Origin: JBGLNJ01 sp964353405 | Lineage (GTDB): Bacteria > Chloroflexota > Anaerolineae > Fen-1058 | Assembly: GCA_964353405.1 (NCBI GenBank) | Contig: CAYGWJ010000280.1 | Coordinates: 1 to 9,646 of the forward strand | DNA: 9,646 nucleotides | Direction: 5' to 3' | In this document: positions 1 through 7,100 of the stretch, one piece after another | How positions within the stretch are numbered: position 1 is the stretch's first letter | Layout: each line of letters begins with the position of its first letter | Program-made: the position numbers and the translations under genes | Notes under the pieces: generated by a model | Told to the model about the DNA's origin: nothing | The model's database searches: none | Seen by the model: the letters and a program-made list of their open reading frames with translations, nothing else

Positions 1-118
1 CAACAAAGGCGAGCCGGGCATGGAACGCTGGCTGGGCTGGGGCGTCATCGCCAACAATCTTGCCGTCATTGCACAAAAGCTGGCACGTCGGCATCGCTCA
101 AGGACGGCGAACACGTGA
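1..118 (+). CDS. DDE transposase, C-terminal end (partial, 5' end outside window)
   Basis: An open frame runs from base 2 to a TGA at 116-118 and gives 38 residues. It includes the stretch GMERWLGWGVIANNL followed by a basic tail. A GE-x-GMERW-x-GWG-x-x-x-NNL ending is characteristic of the C-terminus of DDE transposases of the ISNCY/IS5 type, so this is the 3' end of an insertion sequence lying mostly to the left. Only 66 bases separate its stop from the stop of the convergent ribY gene, so the right end of the element should lie in 119-184. The left end is not available, so I cannot identify the terminal inverted repeat. The family assignment rests on a short segment and is approximate. Confidence 0.7.
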   Translation, partial: NKGEPGMERWLGWGVIANNLAVIAQKLARRHRSRTANT

Positions 119-184
119 ATAGGGTTTCCCAACAGAAACTATCTAAACAGTATTGCTCCTAGGCGACCCCACGCAAGATCGCCC

Positions 185-1177
185 CTACTTGATTTCGTCC
201 ACAAACCGATTGGTGTACAACTTGTCAACGGGCATGTCACCTGTGATGAGTTTCATCTGCTTGAGCACGTCAACCGTCGTCTGCCACGCGGCCGGATCGG
301 ACACGCCCAGCCTGGGCGCTTGCCACAGCTCAATGGAAGCAGCCAGGATTTGTCTTTGCGCCGCCTCGGCCTCCGCGTCCTTGCCCAGTCCTTCCACATA
401 TTTCTTACAGGTGGCAAACGCCTCGTCGGGCTTGTCAATCGTGTCGCGCAGCCCGCGCAAGAGGGCGCGCACCATGCCGCGCACCAGCTCAGGTCGTTTG
501 GCCAGCGTGTTTTCGTTGGCGACAAGGCCATTGGCGACGAGATTGACGTAATCGCTCACGGGGATGACGTTGACGTTCTTGCCCGCGCGGCGAAGCTGAA
601 TCGGCTCGTTGTTCACATAGATGACCGCCGCATCCACCTTGTCCTGCGCCAGCGCCGCCACCTGCGTATAGCCGATGTCGGTGACCTGCATGGAGGTCTC
701 ATCCAGCCCGGCCTTCCACACCAATCCCTTCCAGCCAATGTAGCTGGCGCCGCCAAAGATCGGCACGCCGATGCGCTTGCCGTTCAGGTCAGACGGCCGG
801 GTGATGTTCTTTTCCGCCAGCGACGCAACGCCGACGGCGAACTTTTGCCACCACTGCGCCACATACACCACCGGCAGACCCTGCGCCCGGGCGAGCGGCA
901 CCTGCTCGCCGCTGGCCAGCGTAAACGGCAGCGTGCCCGCGCCCACCAGCTTCATCCCATCCGTCTCGTAGCTATAGTCAAATTCCAGCTCGATGCCTTC
1001 GGCGGCAAAATAGCCCTTGTCCACCGCCACGTAAAACGGCGCGTACTGGACGTTGGGAATATAGCCCATCGGCAGGCGGATTTTTTCCACCGACTTGATT
1101 CCAGACGGCGCAGCCGGTGTGGCGCAGCTCGCAATCAACACGACGATGAGGATAGACAAGATAAATTGCTTGCGCAC
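185..1177 (-). CDS. ribY: Riboflavin ABC transporter substrate-binding lipoprotein RibY (NMT1/ThiY-like)
   Basis: A 330-residue NMT1/THI5-like periplasmic-type binding protein. Residues 1-17 are a lipoprotein signal peptide ending in a lipobox LIAS-C18, so the protein should be anchored outside the membrane by a lipidated Cys18. The family segment follows: LPMGYIPNVQYAPFYVA (about 35-51), then VDKGYF and EGIELEF. The start is GTG at 1177, chosen because AAGGAG lies 7 bases upstream and the signal peptide begins there. It follows ribX by 88 bases in the same operon. Proteins of this fold usually bind HMP or thiamine precursors (ThiY), but the operon leader is an FMN riboswitch, not a TPP riboswitch, which points to riboflavin. 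Substrate and gene symbol are inferred from that context; the fold is secure. Confidence 0.85.
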   Translation of the reverse strand: MRKQFILSILIVVLIASCATPAAPSGIKSVEKIRLPMGYIPNVQYAPFYVAVDKGYFAAEGIELEFDYSYETDGMKLVGAGTLPFTLASGEQVPLARAQGLPVVYVAQWWQKFAVGVASLAEKNITRPSDLNGKRIGVPIFGGASYIGWKGLVWKAGLDETSMQVTDIGYTQVAALAQDKVDAAVIYVNNEPIQLRRAGKNVNVIPVSDYVNLVANGLVANENTLAKRPELVRGMVRALLRGLRDTIDKPDEAFATCKKYVEGLGKDAEAEAAQRQILAASIELWQAPRLGVSDPAAWQTTVDVLKQMKLITGDMPVDKLYTNRFVDEIK

Positions 1178-1225
1178 AGTGACTCTCCTTGTATTTGACG
1201 CGTGACCCGTGTGACATGCAGCGCA

Positions 1226-1267
1226 ACGTTTTACGTTTCACGTTTCACGTTTTACGTTTCACGCATC
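1226..1267. repeat. Tandem 7-bp repeat (six units) between ribX and ribY
   Basis: Six consecutive heptads read ACGTTTT, ACGTTTC, ACGTTTC, ACGTTTT, ACGTTTC and ACGCATC on the plus strand (GTGAAAC/GTAAAAC type on the minus strand). The last unit overlaps the ribX stop codon (1266-1268). The array occupies about half of the 88-base ribX-ribY spacer and encodes nothing. It could be a slippage-prone repeat or a spacer affecting message stability; no function can be read from it. Confidence 0.8.
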
Positions 1268-2084
1268 ACGCCTGTTTCCACGCCAGCAAGTATCGCTCGA
1301 TCAGCGCGACGATTCCATACAGTGACATTGCAATCACCACCAGCGAGATCACGGCCACAAACATCAGCGGCGTGTCATAGATGCCCTGGCCTTGCTTGAC
1401 CAAAAAGCCCAGCCCGCGATCCGCGCCGACAAACTCGCCCACGACCGCGCCGATGACGGACAGCGTTGCGCCGACCTTGAGGCCGGAAAGGAGCATGGGC
1501 ATCGCGGCGGGCAGTTCGAGCTTCGCAAACGTCTGCCAGCGCGTGGCTTCCAGCGAGCGCATCAAATCGCGCAGATCAGGCTCGGCGCTCCGCAGCCCGG
1601 CGATGCAACTGATGAGAATCGGAAAGAACACGATGAGAGCCGAGACGACGATCTTGGACGTTGCGCCGGTGCCGAACCAGATGACCAGCAGCGGCGCGAT
1701 GGCGACGGTGGGGATGGACTGCGAGGCGACAATGTACGGCGCCACGAGCCGCTCGACCGCGCGCGAGCGCGAGAGTAGATAGCCCAGCACGAAAGCGACC
1801 GATACTCCCAGCGCCAGCCCGGCCAGCACCTCGGATAGCGTGGTGGAAGTGTGGCGCCACAGCGTCCCGTCGGCGGCCAGCGTGATAAAGCTCTTCCACA
1901 CGCGCCCGGGCCCCGGCAAGATGAACGCCGGATAGCCGGTCACGCGCACGAACAGCGCCCATAGCCCGATGAAACCGATCAAGGCCAGCGGCGCCAGCGC
2001 GGCCTGCGCCCCCAGGCGAGCCGGACCTGGTTTGGGTTCAGGCCGGGAGGTCTCTACGTGGATTGCTTTTTGCCAGACAGCCAT
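1266..2084 (-). CDS. ribX: Riboflavin ABC transporter permease RibX
   Basis: A 272-residue BPD-type ABC importer permease with about six membrane segments (roughly residues 29-48, 86-104, 117-138, 144-163, 199-221, 238-265). The cytoplasmic EAA loop that contacts the ATPase is visible at about 178-196 (SLEATRWQTFAKLELP). The start is ATG at 2084, preceded at 7 bases by AGGTGA. The frame stays open to 2174, but that extension would translate the terminator and the 3' side of the riboswitch, so it is rejected. The gene lies just after the FMN riboswitch and its terminator, and upstream of ribY. The sequence resembles SsuC/ThiX-type permeases; riboflavin as substrate is inferred from the riboswitch. 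No partner ATPase gene occurs in the window, so it may be supplied from elsewhere. Confidence 0.87.
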   Translation of the reverse strand: MAVWQKAIHVETSRPEPKPGPARLGAQAALAPLALIGFIGLWALFVRVTGYPAFILPGPGRVWKSFITLAADGTLWRHTSTTLSEVLAGLALGVSVAFVLGYLLSRSRAVERLVAPYIVASQSIPTVAIAPLLVIWFGTGATSKIVVSALIVFFPILISCIAGLRSAEPDLRDLMRSLEATRWQTFAKLELPAAMPMLLSGLKVGATLSVIGAVVGEFVGADRGLGFLVKQGQGIYDTPLMFVAVISLVVIAMSLYGIVALIERYLLAWKQA

Positions 2085-2100
2085 AGCATCACCTGCAAAC

Positions 2101-2130
2101 AAAAAACCCTGAAGGTATTCACCTTCAGGG
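2101..2130 (-). terminator. Intrinsic terminator of the FMN-riboswitch expression platform
   Basis: On the minus strand a perfect 10-bp stem, CCCTGAAGGT/ACCTTCAGGG (2130-2121 and 2116-2107), closes a 4-base loop and is followed by six T residues (2106-2101). It lies 47 bases after the aptamer and 16 bases before the ribX start, the usual place for a transcription-attenuating terminator. The GAAGGT in its 5' arm is identical to the 3' strand of aptamer stem P1, so P1 and this terminator can exchange partners. Confidence 0.92.
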
Positions 2131-2177
2131 CACACACACACGCTCTGGCGCAGACAGTCCATCGCGCCATGCAATGC

Positions 2178-2290
2178 AACCTTCTCTCATCCGGACTGTA
2201 ACCGTCGGCTTCGGAGTCACAACGAATCCTGCGCATGATGCGCTCGCGGGCTGTACCGCCGATCGGGAATTTCACCCTGCCCCGAAGGTT
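2178..2290 (-). ncRNA. FMN riboswitch (RFN element)
   Basis: The minus strand carries the conserved RFN blocks in order: CTTCGGGGCAGGGTGAAATT, then CCCGATCGGCGGT, AGCCCGCGAGCG, CCGAAGCCGACGGT and AGTCCGGATGAGAG. Stem P1 is a perfect 7 bp (AACCTTC at 2290-2284 with GAAGGTT at 2184-2178). The variable arm (CGCATCATGCG) is short, and the loop before CCGAAGCC is slightly divergent (GTTGTGACT). FMN-bound aptamers of this family stabilise P1 and favour downstream termination, so high FMN should switch off ribXY. This element is the main reason for calling the operon a riboflavin transporter. Confidence 0.96.
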
Positions 2291-2312
2291 AGCGATTCAT
2301 TTGTGTATGATG

Positions 2313-2342
2313 ATTATAACACTTTTCCCTAGGTTCGGTCAA
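2313..2342 (-). promoter_or_regulatory. Promoter of the ribXY operon
   Basis: On the minus strand TTGACC (2342-2337) is followed by an 18-base spacer and a perfect TATAAT (2318-2313), with an extended -10 TG one base upstream (TGTTATAAT). Transcription would start near 2306, about 16 bases before aptamer stem P1. The left direct repeat of the small inserted element ends 10 bases upstream of the -35, at 2352, and begins 3 bases upstream, at 2345-2346. Confidence 0.75.
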
Positions 2343-2352
2343 CCGGCTAGGG

Positions 2353-2447
2353 CTGGTGATTTACCCACATCTTATCGGACTCCCGAACTTGTTCGGGCCA
2401 CTGCCTCAACAAGTTGAGGACTCGACGTAGTTGTGGGTTGTCACCAG
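2353..2447. mobile_element. Candidate MITE: 93-95 bp inverted-repeat element with flanking target duplication
   Basis: The ends are near-perfect inverted repeats: CTGGTGATTTACCCACA (2353-2369) and TGTGGGTTGTCACCAG (2432-2447). Each repeat has two perfect 7-bp blocks, separated by 3 and 2 bases. Directly outside lie exact copies of GCTAGGG (2346-2352 and 2448-2454). If the ends are drawn one base further in, the duplication is the 9-bp GGCTAGGGC (2345-2353 and 2447-2455) around a 93-bp element. The interior holds two perfect 7-bp hairpins with 2-base loops (2382-2397 and 2404-2419), which share the complementary octamers AACTTGTT and AACAAGTT. There is no reading frame, so it would need a transposase in trans. 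It separates the phoU stop codon from the divergently placed rib regulatory region. An ordinary phoU terminator is an alternative, but there is no T-tract and this would not explain the direct repeats. Confidence 0.68.
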
Positions 2448-2448
2448 G

Positions 2449-3117
2449 CTAGGGCTGAAGCTCCTCCAGCTTGCCGGTGGCCATAAACACCACGCGTTCG
2501 CAGACATTCGTCACGCGGTCGCCGATGCGCTCCAGGTTGTGCGCCACCCACAGCAAATAGGTGGCCCGGCTGATGTTGCGCGGGTCTTCCAGCATATAGG
2601 TGAGCAATTCGCGGAACACCTGCTGGTAAAGGTCGTCTATCTCGTCGTCGCGAGCGGCCACCTTTTGAGCCGCGTCCGCGTCAAAGGCCACAAAGGCGTC
2701 GAGCGCGGCGTGGATCATCTCCTGCGCCACCTTCGCCATGATCGGGAGGTCAATCAGCGGCTTGAGCAGCGGTTCCTGGTAGATGCGCCGGGTGATCTCG
2801 GCGGTGCCGGCGGCGTGATCGGCCATGCGCTCCAGCTCCACGGCCAGGTGCGTCGCAGCAATGACCATGCGCAGATCACGGGCGGCCGGCTGTTGAGTGG
2901 CGATGAGCTCAAGACAGTGCTCCTCGATGGCAAAGCGCAACTGGTTGATCTCTGCATCGTCGTTGATGACCTGTTGAGCCAGGTCGGCGTCACGGTCTTT
3001 GAGCGCCTGGACGGAGCGCTCGATGGCGCTCTCCACCAGGCTGCCCATACGCAAAATGTCGGAGCGGATGCGCTCCAGTTCGCGCTCCAGCGCGCCGCGG
3101 GTGTGCAAGGTGCTCAT
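2449..3117 (-). CDS. phoU: Phosphate transport regulator PhoU
   Basis: A 222-residue all-helical protein of normal PhoU length (two PhoU repeats). The repeat signatures and metal-site residues are clear: RMGSLVESAIERSVQAL (23-39), ELERMADHA (94-102) and NLERIGDRVTNVCE (194-207). PhoU is cytoplasmic; it restrains the Pst phosphate importer and the PhoR/PhoB-type two-component response when phosphate is plentiful. The ATG at 3117 has GGAGAG 4 bases upstream and lies 9 bases after the pstB stop, so the two are cotranscribed. The stop codon TAG (2451-2449) falls within the direct repeat bordering the candidate MITE, so the insertion left the reading frame intact. Confidence 0.95.
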   Translation of the reverse strand: MSTLHTRGALERELERIRSDILRMGSLVESAIERSVQALKDRDADLAQQVINDDAEINQLRFAIEEHCLELIATQQPAARDLRMVIAATHLAVELERMADHAAGTAEITRRIYQEPLLKPLIDLPIMAKVAQEMIHAALDAFVAFDADAAQKVAARDDEIDDLYQQVFRELLTYMLEDPRNISRATYLLWVAHNLERIGDRVTNVCERVVFMATGKLEELQP

Positions 3118-3126
3118 GGCTCTCTC

Positions 3127-3873
3127 CTACCCATATCTTCCCGTCAGATAATCTTCCGTCTGCTTTTGCTGCGGGCGAGTGAACAACTGCGGCGTCGGCC
3201 CGACTTCGACCAGCTTGCCCAGCCAGAACAGGCCGGTCGTGTCGCTGGCGCGCGCCGCCTGCTGCATGTTGTGCGTGACGATGACGATGGTATAGTCCTT
3301 CTTCAGTTCTTGCATCAGCTCTTCGATTTGCAGCGTCGTGATCGGGTCGAGCGCGCTGCACGGCTCGTCCATCAGGATGACCTCGGGCTGAACCGCCAGC
3401 ACGCGTGCAATGCACACACGCTGCTGTTCGCCCAGCGAAAGATCGAGCGCGCTGTCGCGCAAGTGGTCTTTGGTCTGTTCCCACACGGCGGCTCGGCGCA
3501 CGCTTTGCTCGACCACGTCGTCCAGGTTGACCTTCATCCCCAGCACGCGCGGCCCGAACGCCACATTGTCATAGACGCTTTGCGGAAATGGATTGGGGCG
3601 TTGAAACACCATGCCCACACGCTGGCGCAGCTCGACCACGTTCATCGCCGGATCGAGCACGTTCTTGCCGTCGAGCAGAATCTCGCCCTGGGAGCGCGTG
3701 CCCGCGATGGTATCGTTCATCCGGTTGAGGCAGCGCACGAAGGTGGACTTGCCGCAGCCCGAAGGTCCGATCAACGCCGTGATCTGGTGCTCGATCATGC
3801 TCAGCGAGACCGAGTGGAGCACCTGGTGATCGCCGTAAAAGAAATCGAGATCAATGGCTTGAATCTTGTCCAT
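3127..3873 (-). CDS. pstB: Phosphate ABC transporter ATP-binding protein PstB
   Basis: A 248-residue ABC ATPase that powers the PstSCA phosphate importer from the cytoplasmic face. Visible motifs: Walker A GPSGCGKST (36-44), Q-loop in FQRPNPFPQSVYDNVAFG (Q91), signature LSLGEQQR (145-152), Walker B VILMDEP (165-171) and the H-loop histidine H201. The QRPNPFP segment and CIARVLAVQPEVILMDEP are typical of PstB. The signature is LSLGE where LSGGQ is usual, a conservative departure. The start is ATG at 3873, where family similarity begins (MDKIQAIDLDFFYGDHQ). The frame stays open to 4179, but that 102-residue extension has no family similarity. No strong Shine-Dalgarno is seen, so the start is likely but not certain. 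pstS, pstC and pstA are absent from the window. Confidence 0.95.
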   Translation of the reverse strand: MDKIQAIDLDFFYGDHQVLHSVSLSMIEHQITALIGPSGCGKSTFVRCLNRMNDTIAGTRSQGEILLDGKNVLDPAMNVVELRQRVGMVFQRPNPFPQSVYDNVAFGPRVLGMKVNLDDVVEQSVRRAAVWEQTKDHLRDSALDLSLGEQQRVCIARVLAVQPEVILMDEPCSALDPITTLQIEELMQELKKDYTIVIVTHNMQQAARASDTTGLFWLGKLVEVGPTPQLFTRPQQKQTEDYLTGRYG

Positions 3874-3900
3874 CGGGCGAACCGCGAAAGTGATAAAGGT

Positions 3901-3909
3901 AGTATACCA
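3901..3909 (-). promoter_or_regulatory. Possible extended -10 promoter for pstB-phoU
   Basis: The minus strand reads TGGTATACT (3909-3901), an extended -10 with one mismatch to TATAAT and placed 28 bases before the pstB ATG. No good -35 lies 16-18 bases upstream, which extended -10 promoters can tolerate. If used, the leader would be about 20 bases. It would give pstB and phoU a promoter separate from the rest of a pst operon. Confidence 0.4.
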
Positions 3910-3927
3910 CAGTTGAATAACGACATA

Positions 3928-3958
3928 GAAACCCGCTTCCTCGCAGAAAACGGGTTTC
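3928..3958. repeat. 31-nt hairpin / palindromic repeat GAAACCCG...CGGGTTTC
   Basis: On the minus strand a 13-bp stem (3958-3946 with 3940-3928, two T-G wobbles) closes the 5-base loop TGCGA. The outer eight pairs, GAAACCCG/CGGGTTTC, are perfect. No T-tract follows, so it is a poor intrinsic terminator; a dispersed palindromic repeat is more likely. Its 13-bp arm GAAAACGGGTTTC recurs exactly at 8244-8256, beyond the other end of the low-GC gene. Confidence 0.7.
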
Positions 3959-4191
3959 GCTACGGCTGTTGCCACGTTTGCCAGCCTGGTCGCGGACGCT
4001 CCCTGGCTTGGGTGGAAGGGGGACGCTGGTCTTATGGGCCAATTCCTTTCTGGCTGAGGCGCGAGCAGGGTTGCCGCTGGCGTGACTGTGAAAAACTGCC
4101 GATGATGGCTATTTATTTGAGCCGGCGTGAAGATTTCAGGATTTACGCACAACGACCCCTTGGGCAAGTTACGTTTCATGATTGACCAGGG

Positions 4192-7100
4192 CTATCCAAA
4201 GTAAACAGACCAGTCAACTTTGGGAAACAGCTTATCCAAATTCCAGTCACGTTCTAGCTGTTGTAATCTTCCTCGAAGATCGCGTCTATGTGGTTCTTCC
4301 ACATACAGCGCCTCCTCAATCTGTTTACGCTGTCCCTCGGTAAGCAGTTTCCCTATGCGGTCATAGAAAGATTCCACCAATTCAACCAGTTCTGGTCTCT
4401 CGGTGTAAGCAGACTCGGCGAGAAGATCCACAATAAACTGTTTTGACTCTGCGGGCAACTCTTGCCAATTGTCTCGGTGCGGGAAAACTGCCAAAGCTAT
4501 CTTCTGCCATATCTTGAAAGCCGAACTCTTCTCGCTCAGTTTGGCCAAAAACTCTTTCGAAAACCAAGTTTGTTCTATCTCTTTTCTCCAATCATTTGGC
4601 AGGCGAGTACTGAGGACCAGTTTCCAAACCTGCTGAAAGTTTTCATCCAGCACTTGGAATGCATATTCTTCAACTTCCTTGTTCGGGTGATTCAATAGAC
4701 GGTAGACCAACATCAGAAACGTTCTTACGTTGTGCACAGAGCTCGCTATGTTCGCGGCAAAAACGATATCACATACTCGTTTACAAACGTCAGATCTATC
4801 GTTATAGAGAAACAATTCAACCAACTTGAGCCACGCACTATTTTCAAAGGGCTCATCGGAAGCCTCATACCGGTAGTATCCGGCTCTGAGTAGTACGTCT
4901 GCTATGAATGTAGCATCATCGTCAGTTCCTGAGCTGGCAAAGTCACGAACTAGGTCACACACGAGGTCATCACGATAAAGGCTGTCGCTTGCACTAGCAA
5001 TATGGTAGGCGCGTTCATATTTGTAGGCGATAAAGATGATCATTTTCTTGAACGCATCGTCCTGCTCAGACACGTATTCGCGAATTGCAGCATGGATGTT
5101 TGCATCACTATGTTTGCGAATTGGAGCAGGGAGTTCATCAATTTGGACAGAGATTTTGCTCAAGAAGCCTAAAATGCTGGCAGCACGTTCTGCAAGGTAC
5201 TCACTTGGTGCTTCGTTGTAGAATGGGCGATGAACAAAGTCGCGGAAACGTGTGTCGGGAAGGTCATTATAATCACGTGCAAAAGCATAGCAGATAGCTG
5301 TACGGCCCCAAGGAGACAGGTTTCTAATCAGGTCAATTGTAATGTCTGTTTCTTCTTGGTTCATATTTCCGCTGAATACCAACCTTCTGATAGTATACAG
5401 GGTATCCTCTGAAGACTCTGGCGACTTGTTCACATACCCAGCTACACTTCGGAGTAGCTGAGTGCGATAAGGAACCGGCAGTTCTGGAAAATAATCGTCG
5501 AACTTGGTCAGGAAGCGATCAAAAGACTCCCAATGTTCAAATTGGTACGCTAACAACTTTGGGGCAATAGCGATAAACCATTGCTTCTTCTGCTCGTGGG
5601 TGTGCTCGGCATGATAGTCGTAGTGAGTTCCAGACATGTCAATGAGCCCGGTGGCCGCATGTAAGCGGACAAAAGGATCATCTAGCATGTCCACAACCAT
5701 TGCGAGCCAACTTTCTTGCACCTCAGCAGACTGAAACTGCCAGTTAGGGAGAATGGCATCTTCCAACATTGCAATCTTTACATATGGATGGTTATCAGCG
5801 CACAGGTTTCTGAGAATTTGTTGGTATTGTAGAGAATTAGCGACTTCTTTTCGTAAGAAGAATCTTGCAACGGTCTCGCGTACAAACGAAATAGGGTCAG
5901 TAGCAAGTTGGGATAACAAGCTAAAAAGGGCAGTCTCAGGAGTTGCCGTTGCTTCCCTATACAACCATCTGCCGAACCTGTACCGTTCAAGTGGATTGAG
6001 TTGTGAAATACTGATAATTTGTACTGCTCTCTCAAAACGCTCTACAAGCTCTTGTTCAACTGACATGCCAAGATACCACAACCCCTGTTCTGACATCATC
6101 TCAGAGCTAAATATCTCAAACGCATCCACTCCCTCATACGCCTTTGCTGTAACAAGATGACCGCTGGCATTCACTTGGCAGTGGTAAGGCCTGTAGAGGA
6201 AACGTCGTTGGGTTTCTGCAGTTCCTTCCGAAGATGCGAGTAGGCGTGCACCGCCAAATCTAATGATCGCTTCCTTGGTTTGTACATAGGGGGACTCGGA
6301 GAGGTGTTCGAGTGTGGTAGCGAAATTTTCCAGACGAAGACGGTATTTCAGGCATAGCATAGCTGCAATGGATTGGTCCAAAGGATGGTCAGACTCAACA
6401 AGACGTTCAATTAGGCAACTTAGAAAACTTTCAAAGCCTATCTGCTTTGTTTCCAAGTATGTCTCGACGGCCTGTTGAAGCAGAGGGTGAATGAAACTGA
6501 AGGTTTTGTATGGTGTCTCATAAATCCGGCTCTGATGATCCCGCAGGTAAGCGACCGTATGGTCATACCAGGTGCCAAAGCCTGGCGGCTCAGAAAGCTT
6601 CGCGCAAGCAGATGCCAGATTATAGATACGCCGCAAATCTTGCTCCCAGGCAAAAGAGTTCGTTTTGATCACACTCCATAAAACGTATAACAAGAGGCGA
6701 TTAGCATCTGATTGCTGTGCAATCCAGGACTCGTAGGCACTTGGTCGAGCACGTTGGAGAACGTTCCGTATATCATTGGGATTACTTGATGCGGATCGGA
6801 TAATCTCTTCTGCAAATTGCCGAACATGCACCAAGTTCTCAAACCTCAAAAAATCAACTTGCGAAACGACAGCTTCCCGCAGTTCGTCTGAACAGCGTTG
6901 CAGATGCACGGTAAGCACTTCTCGTTTGAGTTGAACAGTCGGATCTGGAATATTTAGAATAAAAGGCCTCAAGTCCATTTGGCCCATTCGTGTTTGCTGC
7001 GCGGCACGGGCAAGAACATTACTTCTCGATGTAATTACGACCTTAACGCGGCCATTGGCACGCTGAAGCTGACCAACGATATCGAAAAATTGGTTCCCCA

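Larger units (their letters stand above)
3874..4191. other. 318-base gap between pstB and the STAND gene, no convincing gene
   Basis: An open minus-strand frame crosses this gap into pstB, but its translation shows no recognisable domain. The stretch holds a possible pstB promoter (3901-3909) and a 31-nt hairpin (3928-3958). The remainder (3959-4191) shows nothing I can name. No T-tract terminator follows the STAND gene stop at 4194-4192, so read-through into pstB cannot be excluded. Confidence 0.6.

Noticed and set aside
185..2084. Thiamine-precursor (ThiXY) transporter
   Set aside because: The fold alone would allow it, but the leader has RFN blocks and no TPP aptamer (CTGAGA...) sequence.
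2085..2174. Longer ribX start at 2174
   Set aside because: The extension would translate the terminator hairpin and part of the riboswitch. A good ribosome site precedes the ATG at 2084, and the permease similarity starts after it.
2353..2447. Integron attC recombination site
   Set aside because: Size and palindromic shape are similar, but the RYYYAAC/GTTRRRY boxes are missing at the ends and exact direct repeats flank the element, which fits transposition better.
3928..3958. Intrinsic terminator for the STAND gene
   Set aside because: The stem is strong, but no T-tract follows on the minus strand and it lies over 230 bases past the stop codon.
3874..4179. A 102-residue N-terminal extension of PstB
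   Set aside because: PstB family similarity begins at the ATG at 3873. The extension reads through a hairpin and has no recognisable sequence.
2431..4185. A 584-codon open frame on the plus strand opposite phoU and pstB
   Set aside because: It is exactly antisense to two unmistakable genes. It is rich in His, Arg, Gln and Leu, as expected from reading GC-rich codons backwards, and shows no domain.
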